NCBI RefSeq assembly: GCF_019704555.1
Contig: NZ_AP024745.1
Coordinates: 1,546,001 to 1,610,000 of the forward strand
DNA length: 64,000 bases
Direction of reading: 5' to 3'
From: Actinoplanes sp. L3-i22
GTDB lineage: Bacteria > Actinomycetota > Actinomycetes > Mycobacteriales > Micromonosporaceae
A program made the position numbers and the translations under genes. The notes beneath the pieces were generated by a model. The model was not told where the DNA came from and did not search any database. It worked only from the letters and a program-made list of their open reading frames with translations. This document shows positions 50,985 to 60,989 of the stretch, piece by piece. Position 1 is the first letter of the stretch. Each line of letters opens with the position of its first letter.

Positions 50985-53900
50985 ATGCCCGCTGCCAAGA
51001 AGGCACCGATCAGACCCGCCGCCTCCGGCGCGGGATCAAAACCCGTTGCCGGTACGGCGAAACGCGCGGCCGCGGGTTCGCCGGAATCCGGGGTCGCCGG
51101 CGCGAGTGCCCGAACGACAGCCGCCGCGTCGCGGACCACGGCATCCGGTCCGAGAACGACAGCCGCCGGATCGCGGACCACAGCGGCCGGATCGCGGACC
51201 ACAGCGGCCGGATCGCGGACCACAGCGGCCGGATCGCGGACCACAGCGGCCGGATCGCGGACGACGGCGGCTGGTCCGAGGACGACGGCGGCCGGCTCGC
51301 GGACGACGGCGGCTGGTCCGAGGACGACGGCGGCCGGCTCGCGGACGACGGCGGCTGGTCCCAGGGCGACAGCGGCCGGCTCGCGAGCGACGGCGGCTGG
51401 TTCGCGTGTGGTCGCGGACGGAAGCAGGACAGGTAGGACCGCGGCCGGTGCGGCCGCGGGCAGGAGTGTGGCTGGGCGGGTGCCCGCGTCGAAGACGGCT
51501 GCGGCGGGACGTGCCGCTGCGAAGGTGGGGAGTGGAGTCGCGGTGGCGGCCAAGTCGAAGGTTCCGGCGGGTGTGACGGCTCGGGTTTCCGGCAAGCGGT
51601 CCGAGGTGAAGCCGGGCCGGACGGTCCCGGCGTCCACCACGGTGGCGAAAAAGGCAGCGGTGACCAAGCCCGCCGCGGCGAAGTCGGCAGCGCCCAAGGC
51701 GACCGTGTCCAGAACGGCGGCAGCGAAGTCGGCGGCGCCGAAGACAACGGCGAAGTCGGCGGCGCCCAAGACCGTGGCGAAGTCGGCAGTGGCGAAGTCC
51801 GCGCCGGTTAAGTCGGTGGCGGCGAAAACCGCGGCGGCTAAGTCGGTAGCGGCTAAGTCGGCGGCGGTGAAACCGGCAGCGGTGAAGGCGACGGCAGTGA
51901 AGGCGACGGCGACGAAGTCGGCGGCTGTGAAGTCGGTCGCGAGTAAGCCGGTTGCGGTAAAGCCGAATGCTGCTAAGTCGGGCATTACGAAGGCTGCGGC
52001 TGTGAAGACTACCGCTCCGAAGGCGACTGCTGTGAAAGCGTCGGCTACGAAGGCGAAGGTGCCTGCCGCGCGGTCCGGTGCGGTGAGTGTCGCTGGTAAG
52101 GCTTCGGGGGCTTCGGTGAAGGGGGCGGCGGCGAAAGTGCCGGCTGCTCGGGGCTCGGTGGCTGCTCAGTCCGCGGGTAAGAAAGCGGTGACGGCGGCGC
52201 GGAGTTCGGTCCGGGGCGGTGCGGCAACCCGGACGGTGACCGGCCGGGTGGCGGAGACGGCGAAGTCGGCCGGTTCTAAATCGGCGGCGACCAGGCCGGC
52301 GACAGCGAGCAAGGTAGCCGCGGCCAAGACTGTGACGACGAAGACTGCGACGACGAAGACTGCGACGACGAAGACTGCGACGACGAAGGCCGCGACTGCT
52401 AAGGCAGCGACTGCTAAGGCAGCGACTGCCAAGGGCGCGCCGACGAAGACGGCTGTGGCCAAGCCTGCGGTGGCGACCAGGACTGCTACGACCCGGACTG
52501 CGGCGAGCAAGACTGCGGCGGCCAAGGGTGCGGTGGCGAAGTCGGTTGTGGGTAAGCCGGCGGTGGCCAAGCCGGCTGGGCGGACTGCGGCGGCTGCGGC
52601 GCGGGCTGCGAAGGGTGCGGCTGTGAAGGTGCCGGCGGCTCGGTCCGGAGCGGGTCGGTCGGCGGTCGCGGGTGCTGCGAGTGCCAAGGCGAGCCCGATC
52701 AAGGCGAACCCGATCAAGGCGGGTACGGCCAAGGCGAGCCCGGCCAAGCCGAGCGCGTCGAAGGCCGGTGTGGTCAAGCCGGGTGTGGTCAAGGCGAGCT
52801 CGAAGGCTGGTGCGGCGAAGACCGGTGCGGCGGCGAGTCCTGCGAAGGGCGGCGCCTCGAAGGCGGCGACTGCGGGCACGGTCAAGGCGGGCACGGTCAA
52901 GGCGGGCACGGTCAAGGCGGGCGTGGCCAAGGCCGGCGTGGTTAAGGCGGGTGCGGGCAAGGCCGGTATGGCCAAGGCGGGCGGGGCCAGGGTCGGCTCG
53001 GCGGGCTCGGTGCGGGGTCGGGCCGGTGGGCAGGTCAAGGTGCCGGTGGCGCGGGCTGCGGCCGTACCGAAGAAGGGTGTTGTGGCGCAGCGGAATGGTG
53101 GCGCGGCAGCCGGCCGGAGTGGTCGGCGGGTCGCGGCGGCCAGCAGCAGCGTGCCCAACAAGACGCAGGTGACGATGTCGGCGGATGTCGACACGGACTG
53201 GAGCCGGACCGGATCGCAAGGCCCGGGGGACCAGGATGTGTCGCCCAGCGAGCTGACGGATCGGCCGTTCCTGGGTGGCTGGTTCGCGCCGCCTCGGGAC
53301 AGTTCGACGCCGGACCGCGAATCTGATCAGTGGGGGGCTGACCGGCCCGACCTCGAGGCGCTCGGTACGCCGGAGGAGGAGAGCAAGCCCGCCACGGCCG
53401 GAACGCAGCGGCCGGACCCGGCGTCGGCGCAGATGGCGGCGTTCGCCAAGACCGCGCGGGCCCGAGGGCAACTGTTCCTCTCGCCGGACGAAGAGGTGGT
53501 CGTCGAGGACGGCGGCGTCGTCCGGAGCGCTCCGGTGCGTAAGCGCGCCTCCGCGGCGGAGGCCGGCCGATCCGAAAATGATCGGTCCGAAGGTGGACGG
53601 TCCGAGGCGGCGGCGGTACGGGCGGCGCAGGCTGAACTGGCCGCGACCCGGGCCGCGCAGGCCGGAGCCGTGGCGGTCGGGCAGGTCGGGCCGGAGAATC
53701 CGGAACCGCCGGCCAGCCAGGTCGCGGTCGGTGGGGGCGTGCTGCCGGGTGGTTCCGGGACGAACCAGACCGGCCGGCTTGCGGGCGGTGCCGGGACGAG
53801 CCGGAACGGTGGGCCCGCGGGCGGCGCCGGGATGGGCCGGAACGGTGGGCCCGCGGGTGGCGCCGGGGCCGGTCGGCTCGTGGCGGTGCCGGGTGATGCC

Positions 53901-56375
53901 GGGGCGAGCGGTCCGGGCATCACGGGTGGACTCGGGGTTGTGCCGGACGAGGTTCCGGAGGCGGTGCCGGCGGTGGCGCCGGGCGACATCGGGCGGTCGT
54001 CGGTCGAGCCGGGGTCCGTCGAGGAGGCAGCGGCGGCGCCGACCCGGATGACCCGGCGGGAAGCGGCGGCCCAGCGGGCTGCGGCCCGGGCAGCCGCCCG
54101 CGCGTCCGGTGATGAGCAGGACTCGCCGACGGAAGCGCCCGGTAAGCGTTCGGCTCGGGGGACCGTCGGGGCGGCTCGTGGGGCGGCGGCCAAGGCTGCC
54201 GAGGCGGCCGAGGCCGCGGCCCGGGCTGCTGAGCTTGCCGAGGAGGCGGCTGTGACGGCGGTCGAGGAGTCGGCCGCGCCGGTCAAGAGGGTCGGGTCGA
54301 AGGCTGGGTCGGGGCGGGGTGCCTCGCCGGTCAAGGCGGTGGGGTCGAAGGCGGTTCGGGGGCGGCGGGCTACGCCGGTCAAGGCCGTGGGTTCCCGGCC
54401 GGCCGCGAGCAAGGCCGCCGGCAGCGGGGTCACTGGTGGTGGGGCGAGCGTGAGCAAAGCGGCGGCGGCTGCGGCTCGGGCGGCGGTTGCGGCTGAGGAA
54501 GCGGCTGCGGTTGCGGCGCAGGGCAAGGCGGTCGGTAAGAAGACGGCGGGCCGGGTGAGTGGCGCGGCCAAGGCTGCGGCTTCCGGTTCTGCTGCCGTCA
54601 AGGCGGCTGGGACCAGGTCTGCCGCGGCGAAGGCGACGGGGACCAAGGCCACGGCTGGTAAGGCGACTGTGGCCAAGGCAGCGGGGACCAAGGCCACTGC
54701 GGCTAAGACAACCGGCAGCAAGGTGACTGCGGCGAGCAAGGCGGCTGCTCCCGTCAAGGCGGCGGCTGCGAAGGCTGCGCCGGTCAAGGTTGCGGGGACC
54801 AAGGCGACCGCTGCGAAGTCGGCCGGGACAAAGGCGACCGCCGGGAAGGTTGCTGGGACGAAGGCGACTGCTGCCAAGGCGACCGCGTCCAAGGCGACTG
54901 CTGCGAAGTCCACTGCGGCGAAGGCCACTCCGGCCAAGACTGTCGGGACCAAGGCGGCTGCGTCCAAGGCGACGGCGGCTAAGGCGACCGCGTCCAAGGC
55001 GACGGCTACGAAGGCTGCGGCGACCAAGGCCGGGGCGGCGAAGGCCACGCCTGCCAAGGTGGGCGGAGCGAAGGCGGCTGCGACCAAGGCAACGGCGACT
55101 AAGGCGACCGGGACAAAGGCGACTGCAGCTAAGGCGACTGGGACCAAGGCGACAGCGGTTAAGGCGACTGGGACCAAGGCGACGGGGGCGAGGGCGACCG
55201 CTGCGAAGACGGCGGGGACCAAGGCGACTGCGGCCAAGGCGACCGGGGTCAGGGCTGCGGGGGCTAAGGCGACCGGGGCCAAGGCGACCGGGGCCAAGGC
55301 GACCGGGGCCAAGGCGACCGGGGCCAAGGCGACCGGGCGGAAGGCTTCGACGCGGGCCTCGGCTCGGGCGGAGGTGATGGTCGCGGAGGCGGCTGTTGCT
55401 GAGTTCGAGGCGACCGAGTTCGCGGCGGTCAAGGCGAACGAGGCGGCTGTCTCGGCGTCGGCGGCCAAGAGCGCGTCGCGAAAGGCTGCCAAGATCGCTG
55501 CGACTACCCGGGCTGCGGCGGCGAAGGCGGTCAAGACCACCAAGGCAGCGGCGGCTAAGGCTGTTCGAGCCGCCGGGACCTTGGACGATGAGGCTCCGGC
55601 GAGGGCGGGTCGCTCCACCGCAGCCAAGGCCGGAGCCCGCTCCACTGGATCTCGGGCAACGGCAACGAAGGCCACGGCGTCGAAGGCTGCGGCGACAAAG
55701 GCCACGGCAACGAAGGCCACGGCTACGAAGGCCACGGCGTCGAAGGCTGCGGCGACAAAGGCCACGGCGTCGAAGGCCACGGCAACGAAGGCCACGGCAA
55801 CGAAGGCCACGGCGACGAAGGCTGCGGCAACGAAGGCCACGGCAACGAAGGCCACGGCTACGAAGGCCACGGCGTCGAAGGCTGCGGCGACAAAGGCCAC
55901 GGCGTCGAAGGCCACGGCAACGAAGGCCACGGCAACGAAGGCCACGGCGACGAAGGCTGCGGCAACGAAGGCCACGGCGTCGAAGGCCACGGCGACGAAG
56001 GTGGCGGCGTCGAAGGCTGTGGTGCCGAAGGCTGCTAGCCGGTCTGCTGCGTCGAAGGCGACGAAGGCCGGGGCCCGGTCCACGGCGTCGCGAGCCGCGT
56101 CGGCCGCGAACGCGGGTGCCTCGGCGAAGAAGGCCCCGGCGAAGAAGGCGGCCAACACGCCGGCCGCCGCGGCCGGGGGCAAGGCTACGGGCAGGACTGC
56201 TGGGACCGCTGCCGCCAAGGGCACCGGGAACGCGGCCAAGGCCGGCAACGCCACCCGCGCCGCTGGTACGAACGGCGGATCCGGCCGCACGTCGCGGACC
56301 CCGGCCAAGGCCACGGCCCCCGCCCGGGCGAGTGCGGTCCGGGCTCCGTCGGGTGCGGTTCGCCGCCGGCGATAG
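50985..56375 (+). CDS. Giant Ala/Lys-rich repeat protein, histone H1-like
   Basis: 1796 residues from ATG 50985, with AAGGAGG 10 nt upstream. Residues about 45-140 are heptads of the type TTAAGSR. Residues about 215-690 are lysine-alanine repeats (KSVAAKSAAVKPAAVKATAV). Residues about 725-860 are acidic and less repetitive (FLGGWFAPPRDSSTPDRESD, SPDEEVVVEDGGVV). A Gly-rich linker and Ala/Arg-rich helices follow. From about 1200 to 1690 the chain is mostly KATAT/KATAS/KAAAT pentads. It ends GAVRRRR. The tails resemble histone H1 and the HupB C-terminus, but no HU or other globular domain is seen. DNA compaction is the likeliest role; this is inferred. The protein is possibly variable in length because of perfect DNA repeats. 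Confidence 0.85.
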   Translation: MPAAKKAPIRPAASGAGSKPVAGTAKRAAAGSPESGVAGASARTTAAASRTTASGPRTTAAGSRTTAAGSRTTAAGSRTTAAGSRTTAAGSRTTAAGPRTTAAGSRTTAAGPRTTAAGSRTTAAGPRATAAGSRATAAGSRVVADGSRTGRTAAGAAAGRSVAGRVPASKTAAAGRAAAKVGSGVAVAAKSKVPAGVTARVSGKRSEVKPGRTVPASTTVAKKAAVTKPAAAKSAAPKATVSRTAAAKSAAPKTTAKSAAPKTVAKSAVAKSAPVKSVAAKTAAAKSVAAKSAAVKPAAVKATAVKATATKSAAVKSVASKPVAVKPNAAKSGITKAAAVKTTAPKATAVKASATKAKVPAARSGAVSVAGKASGASVKGAAAKVPAARGSVAAQSAGKKAVTAARSSVRGGAATRTVTGRVAETAKSAGSKSAATRPATASKVAAAKTVTTKTATTKTATTKTATTKAATAKAATAKAATAKGAPTKTAVAKPAVATRTATTRTAASKTAAAKGAVAKSVVGKPAVAKPAGRTAAAAARAAKGAAVKVPAARSGAGRSAVAGAASAKASPIKANPIKAGTAKASPAKPSASKAGVVKPGVVKASSKAGAAKTGAAASPAKGGASKAATAGTVKAGTVKAGTVKAGVAKAGVVKAGAGKAGMAKAGGARVGSAGSVRGRAGGQVKVPVARAAAVPKKGVVAQRNGGAAAGRSGRRVAAASSSVPNKTQVTMSADVDTDWSRTGSQGPGDQDVSPSELTDRPFLGGWFAPPRDSSTPDRESDQWGADRPDLEALGTPEEESKPATAGTQRPDPASAQMAAFAKTARARGQLFLSPDEEVVVEDGGVVRSAPVRKRASAAEAGRSENDRSEGGRSEAAAVRAAQAELAATRAAQAGAVAVGQVGPENPEPPASQVAVGGGVLPGGSGTNQTGRLAGGAGTSRNGGPAGGAGMGRNGGPAGGAGAGRLVAVPGDAGASGPGITGGLGVVPDEVPEAVPAVAPGDIGRSSVEPGSVEEAAAAPTRMTRREAAAQRAAARAAARASGDEQDSPTEAPGKRSARGTVGAARGAAAKAAEAAEAAARAAELAEEAAVTAVEESAAPVKRVGSKAGSGRGASPVKAVGSKAVRGRRATPVKAVGSRPAASKAAGSGVTGGGASVSKAAAAAARAAVAAEEAAAVAAQGKAVGKKTAGRVSGAAKAAASGSAAVKAAGTRSAAAKATGTKATAGKATVAKAAGTKATAAKTTGSKVTAASKAAAPVKAAAAKAAPVKVAGTKATAAKSAGTKATAGKVAGTKATAAKATASKATAAKSTAAKATPAKTVGTKAAASKATAAKATASKATATKAAATKAGAAKATPAKVGGAKAAATKATATKATGTKATAAKATGTKATAVKATGTKATGARATAAKTAGTKATAAKATGVRAAGAKATGAKATGAKATGAKATGAKATGRKASTRASARAEVMVAEAAVAEFEATEFAAVKANEAAVSASAAKSASRKAAKIAATTRAAAAKAVKTTKAAAAKAVRAAGTLDDEAPARAGRSTAAKAGARSTGSRATATKATASKAAATKATATKATATKATASKAAATKATASKATATKATATKATATKAAATKATATKATATKATASKAAATKATASKATATKATATKATATKAAATKATASKATATKVAASKAVVPKAASRSAASKATKAGARSTASRAASAANAGASAKKAPAKKAANTPAAAAGGKATGRTAGTAAAKGTGNAAKAGNATRAAGTNGGSGRTSRTPAKATAPARASAVRAPSGAVRRRR
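51115..51405. repeat. 21-bp coding repeat (heptapeptide) in the giant protein
   Basis: About 13 consecutive heptapeptide units of the type SRTTAAG. Between 51160 and 51255 the 21-bp DNA unit is nearly identical in consecutive copies; from 51262 a 42-bp double unit alternating GPRTTAA and GSRTTAA is repeated. Confidence 0.85.
55698..55967. repeat. 135-bp perfect tandem duplication (nine pentads) in the giant protein
   Basis: Bases 55698-55832 are repeated without a difference at 55833-55967. Each unit encodes nine five-residue blocks in the order KATAT, KATAT, KATAS, KAAAT, KATAS, KATAT, KATAT, KATAT, KAAAT. Identity at silent positions shows the duplication is recent. Confidence 0.93.
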
Positions 56376-56388
56376 TCACGCATCAACC

Positions 56389-56427
56389 GCAGAGCGGGTC
56401 GCGCCGACATGGCACGGCCCGCTCTGC
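56389..56427 (+). terminator. Terminator of the giant repeat gene
   Basis: GCAGAGCGGG (56389-56398) pairs perfectly with CCCGCTCTGC (56418-56427), starting 13 nt after the stop codon. Confidence 0.8.
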
Positions 56428-56541
56428 CGTTCGCGCTGTTCCGCGGCGTGGCCGGCACGGGGTGGAGCGCTCCGGGAGCGGGCGGCGCGGCGTGGGGTGC
56501 TCTGCGGGTGGGCGTGGTCCGGGATGGGGTAGGAATGGGCG

Positions 56542-57963
56542 GTGCCGATCAAAAGGGTGTGGGCGCCGCAGATCGACTTCTCGGTGCTGCGGCGGGAGCT
56601 GGGACTGCCCGGCGAGTTTCCGGCGGACGTGATCGCCGAGGCGGAGCGGGTCGCGGGGACCGTGCCGCCCGGGGCGGACCGGACCGACGTGCCGTTCGTG
56701 ACCATCGATCCGACCGGGTCGCAGGATCTGGACCAGGCGATGCACCTCAGCCGGCGGGACGGCGGCTACCTGGTGCGGTACGCGATCGCGGACGTGGCCT
56801 CGTTCGTACCTCCGAATGGTTTGATCGAAGCCGAGAGTTGGGTGCGTGGGCAGACCGTCTATCTGCCCGACGGACGGATTCCGCTGCACCCGCCGGTGCT
56901 GAGCGAGGGCGCGGTGAGCCTGTTCGCGGGGGTGGACCGGGCCGCCGTGGTGTGGACGATCGAGCTGGACGCGGAGGGCGCGACGACCGGGGTGAGCCTG
57001 GAGCGGGCCCGGGTGCGGAGCCGGGCCAAGCTGGACTATCCGAGCGTGCAGCGCGAGCTGGACGCCGGCCACCCGTCCGAGATGGTCACGCTGCTCGCCG
57101 AGATCGGGACGTTGCTGGCCCGGCGGGCGGCCGAGCGGGGCGCGGTGAACCTGCCGCTGCCGGCGCAGGAGGTGGAGCGCGACGGGGACGGCTGGCGGCT
57201 GGTGCTGCGGGCGCCGCTGCCGGTGGAGGAGCACAACGCGCAGATCTCGCTGCTGACCGGGATGGCCGCGGCGCGGATCATGCTGGCCGGCGGGGTCGGG
57301 ATGCTGCGGACCATGCCCGGGCCGAAGCCGGAGGCGGTGGCGAAGCTGCGTGGCGCGGCCGAGTCGCTCGGGGTGACCTGGCCGGACGGGGCGAACGTGG
57401 GTGCGGTGGTGGCGTCGGTCGACCCGGGCAGCCCGCGCGGGGCGGCGTTTCTCGATCAGGCAGCGGAGCTGCTGCGCGGGGCGGCGTACACCGCGTTCGG
57501 CGGCACGGCCGGGCCGGCGCCGGAGGAGGCCGGCCACGGTGGGGTGGGTGCGCCGTACGCGCACGTCACGGCCCCGCTGCGGCGGCTGGCCGACCGGTAC
57601 GTCACGGAGACCTGCCTGGCGTTGCACGAGAACCGGCCGGTCCCGTCCTGGGCGCTGGACGCGCTGCCCCGCCTCCCGAAGCAGATGACCGCGACCGATC
57701 GGCTCGCCGGGGCCGCCGACCGGGGCGCGATCGACCTGGCCGAGGCGGTGCTGCTGCACGATCGGGTGGGGGAGTGCTTCGACGCGGCGGTGCTGGACCG
57801 GGAGGACGCGTCGGGCAAGCGGCCGGCGGGCGGGACGGTGGCGCTGGACGATCCGGCGGTGCGGGCGCGCTGCCTGGGGGATCTGCCGCTGGGCGGTCGG
57901 ATCCAGGTGCGGCTGACGGCGGCTGATCCGGCTAGTCGATTGGTCCGCTTCGAGGCGGTCTGA
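56542..57963 (+). CDS. RNase II/R-type (RNB domain) exoribonuclease, short form
   Basis: A protein of 473 residues starting at GTG 56542 (MPIKRVWAPQIDFS). The RNB catalytic motif is TIDPTGSQDLDQAMHLSR, with the acidic residues that bind Mg2+. YLVRYAIADVASFVP, HNAQISLLTGMAAARIMLAG and PYAHVTAPLRRLADRYVTE are conserved RNB segments. Compared with RNase R (about 800 residues) it lacks N-terminal cold-shock domains and a recognisable C-terminal S1 domain, as do other short actinobacterial RNB proteins. It probably degrades RNA 3' to 5'. Confidence 0.9.
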   Translation: MPIKRVWAPQIDFSVLRRELGLPGEFPADVIAEAERVAGTVPPGADRTDVPFVTIDPTGSQDLDQAMHLSRRDGGYLVRYAIADVASFVPPNGLIEAESWVRGQTVYLPDGRIPLHPPVLSEGAVSLFAGVDRAAVVWTIELDAEGATTGVSLERARVRSRAKLDYPSVQRELDAGHPSEMVTLLAEIGTLLARRAAERGAVNLPLPAQEVERDGDGWRLVLRAPLPVEEHNAQISLLTGMAAARIMLAGGVGMLRTMPGPKPEAVAKLRGAAESLGVTWPDGANVGAVVASVDPGSPRGAAFLDQAAELLRGAAYTAFGGTAGPAPEEAGHGGVGAPYAHVTAPLRRLADRYVTETCLALHENRPVPSWALDALPRLPKQMTATDRLAGAADRGAIDLAEAVLLHDRVGECFDAAVLDREDASGKRPAGGTVALDDPAVRARCLGDLPLGGRIQVRLTAADPASRLVRFEAV

Positions 57964-58068
57964 CGGTTTTCGTGATCATGGCGCCGACCCCACCACATCA
58001 CCCACCCACCCGAGGGGGAGGTGCCACTGACCATTGTCCCGCGCCCCGCCAAGATCAGGCGGACGGCC

Positions 58069-58094
58069 TGTGGACAACTCCGTGGTGTGGACAA
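58069..58094 (-). promoter_or_regulatory. Pair of consensus DnaA-box-like sites, 17-bp period
   Basis: TGTGGACAA at 58069-58077 and again at 58086-58094, both perfect complements of TTGTCCACA, same orientation, starts 17 bp apart. They lie in the gap between the RNB gene and panB. The same spacing occurs in the pair at 1250-1275. Confidence 0.6.
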
Positions 58095-58115
58095 CCGGAA
58101 CGGCCCTGACCAGGG

Positions 58116-58146
58116 GCGCGCTGCCCACATGCGGTGGGCAGCGCGC
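58116..58146 (-). terminator. panB terminator
   Basis: GCGCGCTGCCCAC (58116-58128) pairs perfectly with GTGGGCAGCGCGC (58134-58146) around ATGCG. It lies 24 nt beyond the panB stop on the minus strand. Confidence 0.93.
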
Positions 58147-58170
58147 TTCCGGTCGTACCGAATCGGGTTT

Positions 58171-59001
<831 letters not shown>

Positions 59002-59101
59002 TTCGTCACTCTCCTCCCTCGAGGCCGCCTGGTGCGGTCCCCGGGTGTCCCGGAAATCGTCGCACCAGCGCGGCCGATAAAAGAGGGGTCAGTGGAAGGT
59101 G

Positions 59102-60877
59102 TCACAGACCTTCGCGAAACCTGTTGGTAATCGGCAGGCGGCGGTCACGGCCGAACGCCTTGCCGGAGATCTTGGTGCCGGGCGCCGACTGGCGGCGCTT
59201 GTACTCCGCCAGATCGACCATCCGCAGCACCCGGTCGACCAGCGCCGGATCGTTGCCGGCCGCGATCAGCTCGTCGCGGCCGAGGTCGTGATCCACATAC
59301 CCCTTGATGATCGGATCAAGCACCGAGTAGTCCGGCAGCGAGTCCGAGTCCTTCTGGTCCGGCCGCAGCTCGGCGCTGGGCGCCTTGGTGATCGAGTTTT
59401 CCGGGATGGGCGGGTCACCCTGGGTGTTCCGCCAGCGGGCGAGCTGCCAGACCATCGTCTTCGGCACGTCCTTGAGCGGGTTGAAGCCGCCGACCGAGTC
59501 GCCGTAGAGCGTCGAGTAGCCGACCGCCAGCTCACTCTTGTTGCCGGTGGTGAGCACGAGGTGCCCGTCCTGGTTGGAGAGCGCCATCAGGATCACGCCG
59601 CGGACCCGGGCCTGCAGGTTCTCCACGGCCACGCCGGAGAGCGACATGTTCGCCAGGAACGCGTCGACCATCGGCTGGATCGGCTCGACGCGGTAGGTCA
59701 TGCCGGTGCGCTTGGCCATGTCGGCGGCGTCGTCCTTGGAGTGCTCGGAGGAGTAGCCGCTGGGCAGCGAGACGCCGGTGACGCGCTCCGGGCCGAGCGC
59801 GTCGACGGCGATCGCGGCGACGACCGCGGAGTCGATGCCGCCGGAGAGACCGAAGACCACCGAGCGGAAGCCGTTCTTGTTCACGTAGTCCCGCAGGCCC
59901 ATGACCAGGGCGGCCCAGACCTCGGCCTCGTCGGAGACGCGGTCGGCGATTTGTCCGCTCTTGCGGGAATCGAGCGGCCCGAAGTCCCCCGCGATTGCGG
60001 TCCGCTTTATCGCCATATCTTGCTGTATTTCCTGTTCGACCCGCGGCTTCGCCGCATCGATCAAAACCGTCTTATTCGGTACGGCGTCAGCCGCCGGAAG
60101 ATCGAGATCGTGCACCAGCAGCTCCTCGGTGAACTGCCCCGCCCGAGCGAGCAGCGCCCCGTCCGGCCCCACGATGATCGAGTCCCCGTCGAAGACCAGC
60201 TCGTCCTGCCCGCCGATCATGTTCACGTACGCCACGGCGGCGCCCGCCTCGGCCGCCCGCCGCTGCACGAGCGGCAGCCGCAGGTCGTCCTTGTTCAACT
60301 CGTACGGCGAGGCGTTGATGTTGACGACGAGCCCCACCCCGGCCCGCCGCGCCGCGGTGAACGGCCCGCCGGCCTGCCAGATGTCCTCGCAGACGGTCAG
60401 CGCGACGTCGACCCCGCCGAGCCGGACCACGGTCAGCGCGTCGCCGGGCTCGAAGTAGCGGTCCTCGTCGAAGACCCCGTAGTTCGGCAGATGGTGCTTG
60501 AAGTAGGTGGCGACCACCTCGCCGCCGTGCAGCAGCGCGGACGCGTCGCGGCGGCCGGCGCCGGGCGTGGCGTCCGAGCTGATCGGGGCCGGGCCGTCGG
60601 CGTCCACATACCCGACCACGACGGCCAGGTCGCCGAGCCCCTCCGCGGCCAGGTCGGCGGCGAGCGTCCGCAGCGCGCGCTTCGAGGCGTCGACGAAGGA
60701 GTTGCGGAAGACCAGGTCCTCGATCGGGTAGCCGGTCAGCATCATCTCGGGGAACGCCACCAGATGCGCCCCGGCATCCGCGGCGGCCCGCGACCAGCGC
60801 CGGATCGCGGCCGCGTTGCCGGCGATGTCGCCGACCGTCGAGTTCACCTGGGCGAGGGCTATGCGCAGCGTGGGCAT
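59102..60877 (-). CDS. nadE: Glutamine-dependent NAD+ synthetase
   Basis: A protein of 591 residues. The N-terminal nitrilase domain (about 1-270) has the Glu in AFPEMMLTGYPIEDL and the catalytic Cys in VALTVCEDIWQAGG; it releases ammonia from glutamine. The C-terminal synthetase domain has the ATP loop VFGLSGGIDSAVVAAIAVDA and KSELAVGYSTLYGD. It makes NAD+ from deamido-NAD+. ATG 60877 (MPTLRIALAQVNS) is used; ATG 60886 is possible. Upstream in the panB direction; glnA2 diverges from it. Confidence 0.95.
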   Translation of the reverse strand: MPTLRIALAQVNSTVGDIAGNAAAIRRWSRAAADAGAHLVAFPEMMLTGYPIEDLVFRNSFVDASKRALRTLAADLAAEGLGDLAVVVGYVDADGPAPISSDATPGAGRRDASALLHGGEVVATYFKHHLPNYGVFDEDRYFEPGDALTVVRLGGVDVALTVCEDIWQAGGPFTAARRAGVGLVVNINASPYELNKDDLRLPLVQRRAAEAGAAVAYVNMIGGQDELVFDGDSIIVGPDGALLARAGQFTEELLVHDLDLPAADAVPNKTVLIDAAKPRVEQEIQQDMAIKRTAIAGDFGPLDSRKSGQIADRVSDEAEVWAALVMGLRDYVNKNGFRSVVFGLSGGIDSAVVAAIAVDALGPERVTGVSLPSGYSSEHSKDDAADMAKRTGMTYRVEPIQPMVDAFLANMSLSGVAVENLQARVRGVILMALSNQDGHLVLTTGNKSELAVGYSTLYGDSVGGFNPLKDVPKTMVWQLARWRNTQGDPPIPENSITKAPSAELRPDQKDSDSLPDYSVLDPIIKGYVDHDLGRDELIAAGNDPALVDRVLRMVDLAEYKRRQSAPGTKISGKAFGRDRRLPITNRFREGL

Positions 60878-60989
60878 GGGCCTCATTGTTCCCCAATACC
60901 GCGGTTCGGGATCCCGACCCGGGCCGACGTCACAGGCCAAGGTCAGCGTAGTCTCGGCGGGAAGGAATGACACCGGACAAGGGGTGGAA

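Noticed and set aside
55660..56010. Regular short repeats that could suggest a CRISPR array
   Set aside because: The repeats are contiguous, in frame and encode KATAx pentads. There are no unique spacers and no cas genes.
53327..56458. A 1043-codon open frame on the minus strand opposite the giant repeat gene
   Set aside because: It is open only because the 15-bp repeat has no stops in that frame. Its translation is a monotonous Ala/Val/Phe repeat without ribosome site, and the plus-strand frame has a strong Shine-Dalgarno and a terminator.
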